From: Streptomyces griseus
Lineage (GTDB): Bacteria > Actinomycetota > Actinomycetes > Streptomycetales > Streptomycetaceae
Assembly: GCF_900460065.1 (NCBI RefSeq)
Contig: NZ_UAVD01000028.1
Location: forward strand, 248,001 to 312,000
Length of the DNA: 64,000 nt
Reading direction: 5' to 3'
Below, in pieces: positions 15,557-26,000 of the stretch (positions within the stretch are counted from its first letter, which is position 1; every line of letters begins with the position of its first letter). The notes below the pieces were generated by a model. That model did no database searches and was not told where the DNA came from. It was given only the letters and a program-made list of their open reading frames with translations. The position numbers and the translations under genes are program-made.

Positions 15557-18433
15557 CTACAGCTCGCCCTTGCGGGTGAGCTGGTTGAAGGCGATCCACC
15601 CGGGCAGTACCGGCAGCCACAGCGTCATCACGCGGTACAGCAGCACTGCGGGCGCCGCGACCTCCTTCGGCAGCCCGACCGCGATCAGGCCCAGCGTCAG
15701 GGCCCCCTCGACCGCGCCCATGCCGCCCGGGGTCGGGGCGGCCGAGCCGAGCGCGTTCCCGGCGAGGAAGACCACCGCGATGCTCGCGTAGCTCAGCTGC
15801 GGCACGTCCGGGCCGCTGAACGCCCGGATCGAGGCGTCCAGACAGAGCACGAACAGGCCGGTCAGCAGCAGCATGCCGCCGATGCCGGTGAGCAGCTTCT
15901 GGGGCCGCTGCACCACGTCCAGCATGCGCGGCACGACCCCGGCGAACAGCGAGCGCACCCGGGTCACCACGAACTTCCGCAGGAACGGGATCGCCGTCAC
16001 CACCAGCACCAGCACCGCGACCGTCAGCAGACCCGCGATCACCGTCCGGGACGGGGTCAGCGAGTCCGGTGTCTTCTCCGTACCGGTGAGATAGCCGAAC
16101 AGGGCCAGCAGCATGATGTGCGCACCCAGCCCGAACAACTGCGACGCCCCGACGCTCGCCACCGCGAGACCGGGGCGCACCCCGGCCCGCTGGAGGAAGC
16201 GGGTGTTCAGCGCCACGCCCCCGACCGCCGCGGGCGCCACGATCTTCACGAACGAGCCGGCCACCTGCGCCTGCACGGTCTTCAGGAACGGCACCCGCTC
16301 CGGCACGAAACCCAGCAGGCTCATCGCCGCCGCCACGTAGCTCAGCGCCGAGAAGCCGAGGGCGGCCGCCACCCAGCCCCACTCCGCCTGCTCCACGACC
16401 GTCCCGAAGTCGGCCTGGGTGACCTGCGAGATCAGGAAGTACGCGGCGATGGCCCCGGCGATGAAGCTGAACAGGGTGCGGGGTTTGATGCGCTCCAGGC
16501 GGACCGGCTCGACCGGGGCCAGCGGGCGGATCAGCAGCACCTGACGCCGGATCTGGGCGAGCAGATCCTCCTCGCGGGCTTCCTCCAGCGCGTCGTCGAT
16601 GGCGCGCTTCTCGGCCTGCTTCTCGGTGCGCAGCGTCTTGCGCTCGGCCTTGTGGTCCGCCTTTTCCCCCTTGGGGCCCGTCCCCGGGCCCGGCTTCCGC
16701 TCGGCTCCCAGGCCCGTGCCCTGCTCCGGGACGGCGCCGTCGGCGGCCTCCGCCGCGGCCTGCGCCTTCGCCTGCTTGGCCGCCTGCGAGGCCTCCACCA
16801 CGGCGTCCCGCTCGCGCTGCGAACGCTCGCGGGCGATCCGGCGCAGCGTCGCCCGGGTGGAGCGGCTCAGGGCGATCGGCTGGAGCAGCGGCAGACAGTC
16901 CGCCACCGCGTCAGGACCCAGCACGGCCAGCGCCCCGGCGACCGACCGTTCGGCGCCGACGCGCAGCCCCAGCGTGGTCAGCAGCTGGGCCACGTCCATC
17001 CGCAGCACCAGATCACCGGCGGCGATCTCGCCGCCGCGCAGATCGGTCACGAACGCCCGGCCGGAACGGTCCACCAGGAGCGCGTCTCCGGTCAGCCTGC
17101 GGTGCGCGATGCGCCGTGACTGGAGGGCCTTCACCTGACGCCAGGTGCCGCGCACCAGTTCGTCGGTGATCTCCTCGTCCTCCATCGAGTCCAGCGTCCG
17201 GCCGCCGATGTGCTCGTAGACGAGCATCACCGCGTCGGGGCCCAGCTCCGAGGTGGCGATCAGCTTGGGCGCGTTCGCCCCGGCGGCGATGGCCGCGTAC
17301 GCGAGCAGCGCCTCCTGCTCCAGCGCCTGGCGCAGCGACTGGATCGACCGGCGCTGGGTGATCCCGCGCAGCGTGAGCCGCCGCCAGGCCCGGTAGAAGA
17401 ACCCCTGCGCCTGCTGTTCCCGGTCGACGACGGTGACGTCCAGCGGGGGGCCGTCCTCCAGCGTGACCAGATAGCGCCGCCCCCGGTCCCCCTGGTCGGC
17501 GTTGTCCTTGTCCGGGGCGTCCTCGGTGCGCATCGCCGCGACGGGGCGGAAGCCCACGTGCCGCAGCCCGGCCATCAGGTGCTGGCCGGTGGGGCGGACG
17601 TTCGGCGAGCCGACCGCGTACAGCGTCCCGTACGCCACGGTCCACCCGATCAGCACGGTGAGGATGATCGAGAAGGGGGTGGTGTACCCGCCGACCAGCA
17701 TCGCGAACGCGTCGAGCAGCAGCACCACCCACAGCACCACGCGCCAGCGCGGCCGCCGGGCCATCCCGACCGCCGTCATGTACGCGATGACCGGGGCGAG
17801 GTAGCCGTGCACCGGGTCGGTCAGACCGCCGGCCGTCTGCGGCTGGGTCAGGGCGTCCTGGATGGTGCCGGGAGCGGACCGCGAGACCCAGAGGTCCGTG
17901 GCGAGCGTCACCCCGTGGGCGAGCACGGCCGCGAGCACGCCGTCCGCGATGCGCAGCCCGTCGCGTTTGATGAGGCGTTCGATGGCGAAGGCGACCGGCA
18001 CCAGCAGCACGGCGATGCTGGACACCAGACCGGCGATCTTGATCAGCAGATCGGGCGCCTGTTCGGTGCCCTTGGAGATGTCGTCCTCCAGGCCGGTGGT
18101 GGTGCCCTGGGCGAACGCGGCGATCGAGAACAGGACCCCGATCGCGAGCACACCGATGAGCAGCCGCATCAGGTCCGAGGGGCGGTGCACCCGGGCGGGG
18201 AGCAGCGGCTCGTCGCCGGAGACGCGGTCGGTCAGCGCGGCCTCGGCCGAGGCCCGCGTGGAACCGGCCAGATGTCCGGTGGTGGACGTCGTGGGGCCGT
18301 CGGCACGGGGCGCTCCGGGGGACTCGGAATCACCCTGCGGGCGCTCCCCGGCATCGGAGGCGTCCGCCGCCTTCGGTGGCTGCACGCCCTGCTCCTTCAT
18401 CGCCTCTGGTTCGTCTTCGTGTTCTGGTATCAC
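15557..18433 (-). CDS. Membrane protein fusion: TM region, kinase-like domain, UPF0104/LPG-synthase-type TM domain
   Basis: 958 residues. Order: disordered N terminus (1-75); about six membrane segments (85-285); a cytosolic domain (about 300-545) resembling phosphotransferase/protein-kinase folds, with LVYEHIGGRTLDSM, AHRRLTGDALLVD and FVTDLRGGEIA standing where catalytic and metal loops would be; a charged Lys/Glu-rich helical linker (550-645); and about seven membrane segments (660-950) of the lysylphosphatidylglycerol-synthetase TM/UPF0104 family with PTPGGMGAVEG. The aminoacyltransferase domain of MprF is absent, so lipid lysinylation is not expected. A lipid flippase or lipid-phosphate handling role is inference. 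The GTG at 18433 has GGTGA upstream; ATG at 18400 is an alternative start. Confidence 0.7.
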   Translation of the reverse strand: MIPEHEDEPEAMKEQGVQPPKAADASDAGERPQGDSESPGAPRADGPTTSTTGHLAGSTRASAEAALTDRVSGDEPLLPARVHRPSDLMRLLIGVLAIGVLFSIAAFAQGTTTGLEDDISKGTEQAPDLLIKIAGLVSSIAVLLVPVAFAIERLIKRDGLRIADGVLAAVLAHGVTLATDLWVSRSAPGTIQDALTQPQTAGGLTDPVHGYLAPVIAYMTAVGMARRPRWRVVLWVVLLLDAFAMLVGGYTTPFSIILTVLIGWTVAYGTLYAVGSPNVRPTGQHLMAGLRHVGFRPVAAMRTEDAPDKDNADQGDRGRRYLVTLEDGPPLDVTVVDREQQAQGFFYRAWRRLTLRGITQRRSIQSLRQALEQEALLAYAAIAAGANAPKLIATSELGPDAVMLVYEHIGGRTLDSMEDEEITDELVRGTWRQVKALQSRRIAHRRLTGDALLVDRSGRAFVTDLRGGEIAAGDLVLRMDVAQLLTTLGLRVGAERSVAGALAVLGPDAVADCLPLLQPIALSRSTRATLRRIARERSQRERDAVVEASQAAKQAKAQAAAEAADGAVPEQGTGLGAERKPGPGTGPKGEKADHKAERKTLRTEKQAEKRAIDDALEEAREEDLLAQIRRQVLLIRPLAPVEPVRLERIKPRTLFSFIAGAIAAYFLISQVTQADFGTVVEQAEWGWVAAALGFSALSYVAAAMSLLGFVPERVPFLKTVQAQVAGSFVKIVAPAAVGGVALNTRFLQRAGVRPGLAVASVGASQLFGLGAHIMLLALFGYLTGTEKTPDSLTPSRTVIAGLLTVAVLVLVVTAIPFLRKFVVTRVRSLFAGVVPRMLDVVQRPQKLLTGIGGMLLLTGLFVLCLDASIRAFSGPDVPQLSYASIAVVFLAGNALGSAAPTPGGMGAVEGALTLGLIAVGLPKEVAAPAVLLYRVMTLWLPVLPGWIAFNQLTRKGEL

Positions 18434-18593
18434 CGGTCACCGCCCGCATGATGGTGGCACGGCCCGTAGACGGAGGAGGGCATCAGGGTGCATCGCACGG
18501 GCGCGGGATGCGCAACATACGCCCCTTTGCACCTGTGTGCACGCGGTGTGTCCGGACGGGTACCGTTTCGGCCGCGCTGTCGGTGGCGTACGG

Positions 18594-18599
18594 CAGGAT
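18594..18599 (+). promoter_or_regulatory. -10-like box, leaderless ATL gene
   Basis: CAGGAT lies 7 nt before the ATG at 18607. It deviates from TANNNT at the first base. The start has only a weak AGGA as an alternative ribosome-binding site. Confidence 0.35.
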
Positions 18600-18606
18600 G
18601 GGACGG

Positions 18607-19137
18607 ATGAGCCAGGACCAGACGGACGGGGGCGGGTCCGGCACCGCCCCGACCGGCGCCGAACTGCCGGAATACGCGGAGCGCGTCCTCGATGTGACCG
18701 ACCTGATCCCGCCCGGCCGGGTGATGACGTACGGCGACATCGCGGAGTGGCTGGGCGAGGGGGGACCCCGCCAGGTCGGCCGGGTCATGGCGCTGTACGG
18801 ATCGGCCGTGCCGTGGTGGCGCGTCGTCCGCGCCGACGGGACGCTCCTCCCCGCCCACGAGCTGCGGGCACTGGACCACTACCGCGCCGAGGGCACCCCG
18901 CTGCGCGAGGCGTCGCACCAGGCGGAGGGGCACATTCCACGCATCGACATGCGCCGCGCCCGCTGGGACGGCGGTGCGCGACCGGACGGCGGCGCCGGTG
19001 GGCGGCCGGGAACCGCGCCTCGGGAAGGCCACGGTCCGGGGGGTGACCCGGGCGGCCGGGACGGTGACGCCCGCGGCGCGCGCGGTCGGGGCGGCGACGG
19101 CGGCGCGGGCGGTCGGGGCGAGAAAGCTCACACCTGA
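18607..19137 (+). CDS. Alkyltransferase-like protein (ATL, MGMT family without Cys)
   Basis: 176 residues. The core (about 20-118) is the MGMT C-terminal DNA-binding domain: IPPGRVMTYGDIAEWLG (helix-turn-helix), GGPRQVGRVM (Arg finger) and VPWWRVV. In MGMT the latter reads PCHRV; Trp70 replaces the alkyl-accepting Cys, as in ATL proteins, so it should bind O6-alkylguanine and flag it for nucleotide excision repair without repairing it. Residues about 121-176 form an unusual Gly/Arg/Asp-rich tail. It lies divergently from the membrane fusion gene and upstream of adnA, in a DNA-repair cluster with adnAB and uvrD2. ATG at 18607 is preferred over 18598, where no signal fits. Confidence 0.85.
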   Translation: MSQDQTDGGGSGTAPTGAELPEYAERVLDVTDLIPPGRVMTYGDIAEWLGEGGPRQVGRVMALYGSAVPWWRVVRADGTLLPAHELRALDHYRAEGTPLREASHQAEGHIPRIDMRRARWDGGARPDGGAGGRPGTAPREGHGPGGDPGGRDGDARGARGRGGDGGAGGRGEKAHT

Positions 19138-19364
19138 CAGCTTCCGCCATCGGCCCCCGGGGGACACGGCTCGACGCGGCAGAGCCCGCGCCGGCCGTCG
19201 CGCGCGTGACGGGGGGCGCGGCCCAGCCGCCGCCTCCCGCGCCGTCGCTGGCGTAGCGTCGTCATCGCGCGGCACGCTCCGCCTCTTCCCGCTTCCCCGT
19301 CCGCACCGACCCCGTCCCTCATCACCCGTACACCCGCGTACATCCACCAGGACCGGCGATCCAC

Positions 19365-22300
19365 GTGAGCACCTCCTCCACCCGGCACAGTCCGCACCGT
19401 GAGTCACGGCCGCGGACCACGGGTGCGTACCGCCTGGTCCGCACCCCGCCGGGTTCCGTGGATCCCCCCCTCCTGGACGCAGGCCAGCGTGCGGTGGTTG
19501 ACCACCCGGGCGGCCCGCTGCTGGTCCTCGCCGGACCCGGCACCGGCAAGACCACCACCCTCGTCGAGTCCGTCGCCGCCCGGGTGAACCGGGGCGCCGA
19601 CCCGGCCCGCGTCCTCGTCCTCACCTTCAGCCGCAAGGCCGCCGTCGAGCTGCGGGACCGGATGGCCGCCCGTCTCGGGGCGGCGCGGGGCCCGCAGGCG
19701 ACCACGTTCCACTCGTTCTGCTACGCCCTGGTCCGGGCCCACCAGGACGCCGATCTCTTCGCCGACCCGCTGCGGCTGCTCTCCGGGCCCGAGCAGGACG
19801 TCACCGTCCGCGAGCTGCTCGCGGGCCAGCTCGACCTGGAGAAGGCGGGCCTGGCCCACGTCCGCTGGCCGGACGAGCTGCGGTCCTGCCTGACCACCCG
19901 CGGCTTCGCCGACGAGGTGCGCGCCGTGCTGGCCCGCAGCCGCGAACTGGGCCTCGGCCCGGACGCGCTGGCCGCCTTCGCCCGCCGCACCGGCCGTCCG
20001 GACTGGAGCGCGGCGGCCCAGTTCCTCGCCGAGTACCTCGACATCCTCGACGCCCAGGGCGTCCTGGACTACGCCGAACTGGTGCACCGCGCGGTCCTGC
20101 TCGCCGAGCGCCCCGAGGTGGCGGAGCGGCTGGCCGGGAGCTACGACGCGGTGTACGTCGACGAGTACCAGGACACCGACCCGGCCCAGGTGCGCCTGCT
20201 GCACGCGCTGGCGGGCAACCGGGGGCGCACGCCGGAGTACACCCGAGGGCGCGGCGAAGAGGGGCGGGGCGACGGCGGGCGGGGCGACGGCGGGCGGGGC
20301 GAGGAGGCGCGCGCCGGGGGTGCGCGAAGCGAGGCCGCGCGCGGCGGGCGGACGCTGATCGCCTTCGGCGACCCCGACCAGTCGATCTACACGTTCCGGG
20401 GCGCCGACGTCAACGGCATCCTCGACTTCCCGGACGCCTTCCGCCGGGCGGACGGGGACCCCGCGCCCGTGGGCGTCCTCACCACCTCCCGCCGCTCCGG
20501 GGCCGGACTCCTCGCGGCGACCCGGCTGCTCACCCGCCGGATGCCGCTGACCCGGCTGCCCGCCGACATGGTCCGTGCCCACCGCGACCCGGCCGCCGTC
20601 CGCGACGGCGGCCGGGTCGAGACCTACACCTACCCGACCGCCTCCACGGAGCTGGAGAACATCGCGGACCTCCTGCGCCGCGCCCACCTGGAGGACGGGG
20701 TGCCATGGCAGGAGATGGCCGTGCTGGTCCGGGCCGGAGGCCGCTCGCTGCCCGCGGTCCGCCGCGCCCTCACCTCCGCCGGCGTCCCCCTGGAGGTCGA
20801 CGGCGACGACCTGCCGCTGCGCCACGAACCTGCCGTCGCCCCGCTGCTGACGGCCCTGCGGACGGTGGCGACGGCAGCGCTGCGAGGCCTCCTCGACGGG
20901 GACCGGGACGAGACGGACGGGGCGGGCCGGGACGAGGCGGACGGGGCGGATCCGGGCGAGACCGCCGGGGCTGACCAAGGCGACACCGCCGGGGCTGACC
21001 CGGGCGAGACCGCCGGGGCGGGGCGTGCGGGGGCCCGGACGTCGTCCTGGCTCGACACCGAGACCGCCCTCACCCTCCTCACCTCGCCGCTCGGCTCCAT
21101 GGACGCCGCCGATCTGCGCCGCCTCGGCCGCGCCCTGCGCGACGAGGAGCGCGCCGCCGGGATCCGGGTCCCCGCCCCCTCCGACGAACTGCTGGCCCGC
21201 GCCCTCGCCGAGCCCGAACGACTCGTCACCCACGACCCGGCGTACGCCCACGGCGCGCAGCGCCTCGGCGCGCTCCTGCGCAAGGCCCGTGAGCTCCTCG
21301 AAGGCGGCGGCACCGCCGAGGAGGCCCTGTGGGCCCTGTGGAACGGCACCCCCTGGCCCGGCAGGCTGGAGCGGGCCGCGCTGCGCGGCGGTGCGGGCGG
21401 GCGCAACGCCGACCGCGATCTCGACGCGGTGTGCGCCCTGTTCGAGACGGCCGCGCGTGCCGAGGAGCGCACCGGCGGGCGCGGGGCCCTCAACTTCCTC
21501 GAAGAGGTCGACGCCCAGGACATCGCCGCGGACACCCTCTCGCGGCGGACCGCCCGCCCCGACGCCGTACGCCTGATGACCGCCCACCGCTCCAAGGGCC
21601 TGGAGTGGCGGCTCGTCGTCGTCGCCGGCGTCCAGGAAGGGCTCTGGCCCGACCTGCGCCGCCGGGGCTCCCTCCTGGAGGCCGACCGGATCGGCCGCGA
21701 CGGACTGGCCGAACCCCTCACGCCGGGGGCCCTCCTGGCCGAGGAGCGCCGGCTTTTCTACGTCGCCGCCACCCGCGCCCGCGACCGCCTCGTCGTCACC
21801 GCGGTGAAGGCCCCCGCCGACGACGGCGACCAGCCCTCCCGCTTCCTGACCGAGCTGGGCGTCGAACCCCGCGACGTCACCGGGCGCCCGCGCCGCCCCC
21901 TCGCCGTCGCCGCGCTCGTCGCCGAACTGCGCGCCACCACCGTCGACCCGGCCGCCTCCGAGGCGCTGCGCGAGGCCGCCGCCCACCGCCTCGCCCGGCT
22001 CGCCGCGCTCACCGACGACGAGGGGCAGCCACTGGTGCCCGCGGCCCACCCGTACCGCTGGTGGGGCCTGGAGGAGCCGACCCGCTCCGCGGTGCCGCTG
22101 CGCGACCGCGACCAGCCCGTCACCCTCTCCGGCTCAGCCCTGGACCAGCTCGCCAACACCTGCGCCCTCCAGTGGTTCCTGGGCCGCGAGGTGAAGGCCG
22201 ACGCCCCGGCCACCGCCGCCCAGGGGTTCGGCAACGTCGTCCACGTCCTGGCCGACGAGGTCGCCTCCAGCCGGACCCCCGCCGACCTGGACGTGCTCAT

Positions 22301-22919
22301 GGAACGCCTGGACTCCGTGTGGAACGGCCTCGCCTTCGACGCCCCCTGGAAGTCCGAACAGGAGAAGGACCAGGCCCGCGCCGCCCTGGAACGCTTCCTG
22401 CACTGGCACGTCCTGGACCGGGGCGGCCGGACCCCCACCGCGAGCGAGCACGACTTCGATGTGACGCTGGAGGCCGGCGAGTACGCCGTCCGCATCCGGG
22501 GCTCCATGGACCGGGTCGAACAGGACGCCGAGGGCCGGGCGTACGTCGTCGACTTCAAGACCGGCAAGGGCGCCCCCACCAAGGACGAGGTCGCCACCCA
22601 CCCCCAGCTCGCCGTCTACCAGCTCGCCGTCCGCGAGGGCGCGGTCGACGAGGTCTTCGACGGCCGGCGGCCCGAGCCGGGCGGCGCCGAACTGGTCCAG
22701 CTCCGGCAGCCCGCGCCCAAGAAGGAGGGCGGCGACGCCTTCCCCAAGGTCCAGGCCCAGGAACCACTGGCGGGGGAGTGGGTCTCCGACCTGCTCGCCA
22801 CCGCCGCCGGAAAGGTCCTGGACGAACGGTTCACGCCCACCACCGGAACGCACTGCTCCCACTGCGCCTTCCGCGCCTCGTGCAGCGCACAGCCGGAGGG
22901 GCGCCACGTGGTGGAGTAG
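19365..22919 (+). CDS. adnA: Helicase-nuclease subunit AdnA
   Basis: 1184-residue UvrD-like motor fused to a RecB-type nuclease. Walker A GPGTGKT (57-63), Walker B DEYQDTD (about 265), motif III GDPDQSIYTFRG, motif V/VI TAHRSKGLEW and FYVAATRARDRLV. The C-terminal nuclease has VVDFKTGKG with the catalytic Asp and Lys, QLAVYQLAV, and a CSHCAFRASC cluster with an upstream Cys (NTCALQWF), as in Fe-S-containing AddB/AdnA nucleases. AdnAB resects double-strand breaks in actinobacteria. Residues about 285-325 and 510-545 are low-complexity insertions. The first of the pair is called AdnA by similarity to Rv3202c and by gene order; GTG start, distant AGGA. Confidence 0.9.
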   Translation: MSTSSTRHSPHRESRPRTTGAYRLVRTPPGSVDPPLLDAGQRAVVDHPGGPLLVLAGPGTGKTTTLVESVAARVNRGADPARVLVLTFSRKAAVELRDRMAARLGAARGPQATTFHSFCYALVRAHQDADLFADPLRLLSGPEQDVTVRELLAGQLDLEKAGLAHVRWPDELRSCLTTRGFADEVRAVLARSRELGLGPDALAAFARRTGRPDWSAAAQFLAEYLDILDAQGVLDYAELVHRAVLLAERPEVAERLAGSYDAVYVDEYQDTDPAQVRLLHALAGNRGRTPEYTRGRGEEGRGDGGRGDGGRGEEARAGGARSEAARGGRTLIAFGDPDQSIYTFRGADVNGILDFPDAFRRADGDPAPVGVLTTSRRSGAGLLAATRLLTRRMPLTRLPADMVRAHRDPAAVRDGGRVETYTYPTASTELENIADLLRRAHLEDGVPWQEMAVLVRAGGRSLPAVRRALTSAGVPLEVDGDDLPLRHEPAVAPLLTALRTVATAALRGLLDGDRDETDGAGRDEADGADPGETAGADQGDTAGADPGETAGAGRAGARTSSWLDTETALTLLTSPLGSMDAADLRRLGRALRDEERAAGIRVPAPSDELLARALAEPERLVTHDPAYAHGAQRLGALLRKARELLEGGGTAEEALWALWNGTPWPGRLERAALRGGAGGRNADRDLDAVCALFETAARAEERTGGRGALNFLEEVDAQDIAADTLSRRTARPDAVRLMTAHRSKGLEWRLVVVAGVQEGLWPDLRRRGSLLEADRIGRDGLAEPLTPGALLAEERRLFYVAATRARDRLVVTAVKAPADDGDQPSRFLTELGVEPRDVTGRPRRPLAVAALVAELRATTVDPAASEALREAAAHRLARLAALTDDEGQPLVPAAHPYRWWGLEEPTRSAVPLRDRDQPVTLSGSALDQLANTCALQWFLGREVKADAPATAAQGFGNVVHVLADEVASSRTPADLDVLMERLDSVWNGLAFDAPWKSEQEKDQARAALERFLHWHVLDRGGRTPTASEHDFDVTLEAGEYAVRIRGSMDRVEQDAEGRAYVVDFKTGKGAPTKDEVATHPQLAVYQLAVREGAVDEVFDGRRPEPGGAELVQLRQPAPKKEGGDAFPKVQAQEPLAGEWVSDLLATAAGKVLDERFTPTTGTHCSHCAFRASCSAQPEGRHVVE
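20946..21017 (+). repeat. 24-bp tandem repeat, three units, in adnA
   Basis: Three 24-bp units encode ADPGETAG, ADQGDTAG and ADPGETAG, inside an acidic insertion of AdnA that also has shorter related repeats just upstream (DETDGAG, DEADGAD). Confidence 0.75.
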
Positions 22920-23041
22920 CCGCCGCATCCGGTCCCCGGCGGTGGAGCGGCGGGTCAGGTGGTGCCGCCGCGGCATCCGTCCACCGGGCCCCGGTGCGTC
23001 CCGCGGCATCCGGTTCGTGCCGGGCTGTCGGCGGTCCCGGT

Positions 23042-23047
23042 TACCGT
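23042..23047 (+). promoter_or_regulatory. -10 box, leaderless adnB
   Basis: TACCGT lies 7 nt before the GTG at 23055, which lacks a ribosome-binding site. adnB may have its own leaderless promoter besides read-through from adnA. Confidence 0.45.
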
Positions 23048-23054
23048 TGTCCGG

Positions 23055-26000
23055 GTGTCCCCGCGCATCACCGATCCCGAGCAGCTCAAGGAGCTCCTCG
23101 GGATCCCGTTCACCCCGGAGCAGACGGCCTGCATCACCGCGCCGCCCGCCCCGCAGGTGATCGTGGCCGGAGCCGGGTCGGGCAAGACCACGGTGATGGC
23201 CGCCCGCGTGGTCTGGCTGGTGGGCACCGGTCAGGTCGCGCCCGAGCAGGTCCTCGGCCTCACCTTCACCAACAAGGCGGCGGGCGAGCTGGCCGAGCGC
23301 GTCCGCAAGGCGCTCATCGCCGCCGGGGTCACCGACCCCGACGTCATCGACCCGGACAACCCGCCGGGCGAGCCCACCATCTCCACGTACCACGCCTTCG
23401 CCGGCCGCCTCCTCACCGAGCACGGCCTGCGCATCGGCCTGGAGCCCTCCACCCGCCTCCTCGCCGACGCCACCCGCTACCAGCTGGCGGCGAAGGTGCT
23501 GCGCGAGGCCCCGGGCCCGTATCCGGCGCTCACCCGGTCCTTCTCCACCCTGGTCAGCGATCTGCTCGCGCTCGACGGGGAGCTGTCCGAACACCTCGTA
23601 CGGCCCGGGACGCTGGAGACGTACGACACCGAGCTGCTGCGGGACCTGGCCACCGCCAGGCTCAGCAACGCCGACCTGCGCAAGATCCCCGAGGCCGCCG
23701 AGGCCCGCCGCTCGCTCCTCGGCCTCACCGAGCGCTACCGGGCCGCCAAGCGGAGCCGGGACCTGCTGGACTTCGGCGACCAGATCGCCCTCTCCGCCGA
23801 GCTGGCCCTGACCCGGCCCGAGGTCGGGAGGATCCTCCGCGAGGAGTTCCGGGTGGTCCTCCTCGACGAGTACCAGGACACGTCGGTGGCCCAGCGGCTG
23901 CTGCTCTCCGCACTGTTCGGAGCCGGTACGGCGCCCGGGGAGGACGGCCAGGCGCCCACCGGCCACCCGCCCCCCGGCCAGGCGCCCACCGGCCACGCGG
24001 TGACCGCCGTGGGCGACCCCTGCCAGGCGATCTACGGCTGGCGCGGCGCGTCCGTCGCCAACCTCGACGACTTCCCCGAGCACTTCCCGCACGCCGACGG
24101 CACCCCCGCCACCCGCTACAGCCTCAGCGAGAACCGTCGCAGCGGCGGCCGGCTCCTCCAGCTCGCCAACGGCCTCGCCGAGCCCCTGCGGGCGATGCAC
24201 GAGGGCGTCGAGGCGCTGCGCCCCGCCCCGGGGGCCGAGCGGGACGGCATGGTCCGCTGCGCCCTGCTGCGCACGCACACCGAGGAGATCGCCTGGCTCG
24301 CCGACTCCCTCGCCCACCTCGTACGCACCGGCACCCCGCCCGGCGAGATCGCCGTCCTGTGCCGCACCGCCGGGGACTTCCCCGAGATCCAGGCGGCCCT
24401 GGTCGCCCGGGACATCCCGGTCGAGGTCGTCGGCCTCGCCGGGCTGCTGCACCTGCCCGAGGTGGCGGACCTGGTCGCCGTCTGCGAGGTCCTCCAGGAC
24501 CCGGGGGCCAACGCCTCCCTGGTCCGCCTCCTCACCGGACCGCGCTGGCGCATCGGCCCCCGGGACCTCGCGCTCCTGGGCCGCCGCGCCCGCCTCCTCG
24601 TGCACCGGGCCGGCCACGCGGACGACGCCGACGCCGACCAGCGGCTCGCGGACGCGGTCGAGGGCACCGACCCGGCCGAGGTGATATCGCTCGCGGACGC
24701 GCTGGACACCTTCCTGGTCGTGGCGGACGCCGCCGACGACGGGCTGCCGTTCTCCGCCGAGGCCCGCGTCCGCTTCGCCCGCCTCGCCCGGGAACTGCGC
24801 GACCTGCGCCGCTCCCTGGCCGACCCCCTGATGGACGTCCTGCACCGGGTCCTGGCCACCACCGGGCTGGAGGTCGAGCTGTCGGCCTCCCCGCAGGCAC
24901 TGGCCGCCCGCCGCCGCGAGACGCTGGCCAACTTCCTGGACATCGCGGCCCGGTTCGCCTCCCTGGACGGGGAGGCCTCGCTGCTCGCCTTCCTCGGCTT
25001 CCTGCGGACCGCCGCGCAGTACGAGAAGGGCCTCGACAACGCGCTGCCCGGCGGCGAGAACACCGTCAAGGTCCTCACCGCCCACAAGTCCAAGGGCCTG
25101 GAGTGGGACGTCGTCGCCGCACCCGGGCTGGTCACCGGCCAGTTCCCGAGCGACCGGGGCCGGGAGGCGTGGATCGCCCAGCCCCAGGTGCTCCCGCACG
25201 CCCTGCGCGGCGACGCGGCGACGCTCCCCGCCCTGGACCCGCACGACGGCCTCGACGCCAAGGCCGTCAAGGCGTTCAAGGCGGAGATGAAGGAGCACCA
25301 GCACACGGAGGAACTGCGCCTCGGCTACGTCACCTTCACCCGCCCCCGTTCCCTGCTCCTCGGCTCCGGCCACTGGTGGGGGCCGTCCCAGAAGCGGACG
25401 CGGGGCCCGTCCGCCTTCCTGGAGGCGCTGTACGAGCACTGCGCGGCCGGTCACGGCGAGATCGAGGCCTGGGTGGACGAGCCCGCCGAGGACGAGGAGA
25501 ACCCGGCCCTCGCGGAACGGGACGCCGACCTGGCCTGGCCGCTCCCCCTGGACGCCGACGCCCTCGCCCGCCGCCGCGCCGCCCGGGACACGGTCCTGGC
25601 CCACCTGGAGCGGATGGCCGCCGGTGAGCCTTCGTACGGGCCCGCGCCCGCCGACGTACCGGCCGACGAGCCACTGTTCGAGGAGGAACCCTTCAAGGAG
25701 GAGCCGGCCGACGAGGACTGGGACTGGGACGCACTCCCCACGGACCGCCCCCCGGGCCCGCCGGAGGCCGAACCGGACACCGACCCCGTTCCGCACATCC
25801 CGGCCGCACGTCACCCGCGGGAGGATCCGGCGGCCGGGCGGCTCACCCCCGAGGAGGCCCGCACCCTGGCCTCCTGGGACCGCGACCTGGACTCCCTCGC
25901 CGGGGAGCTGCGCCGCGCCCGCGCCTCCGTGCGCGAGGTCCTCGTGCCCGCCGCGCTCTCCGCCACCCAGCTGCTGCGCCTGGCCGAGGACCCCGACGCC

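Noticed and set aside
21329..25627. Very long open frame in another + frame across adnA and adnB
   Set aside because: Arg/Pro/Gly-rich translation with no domain; the adnA and adnB frames carry full helicase and nuclease motifs.
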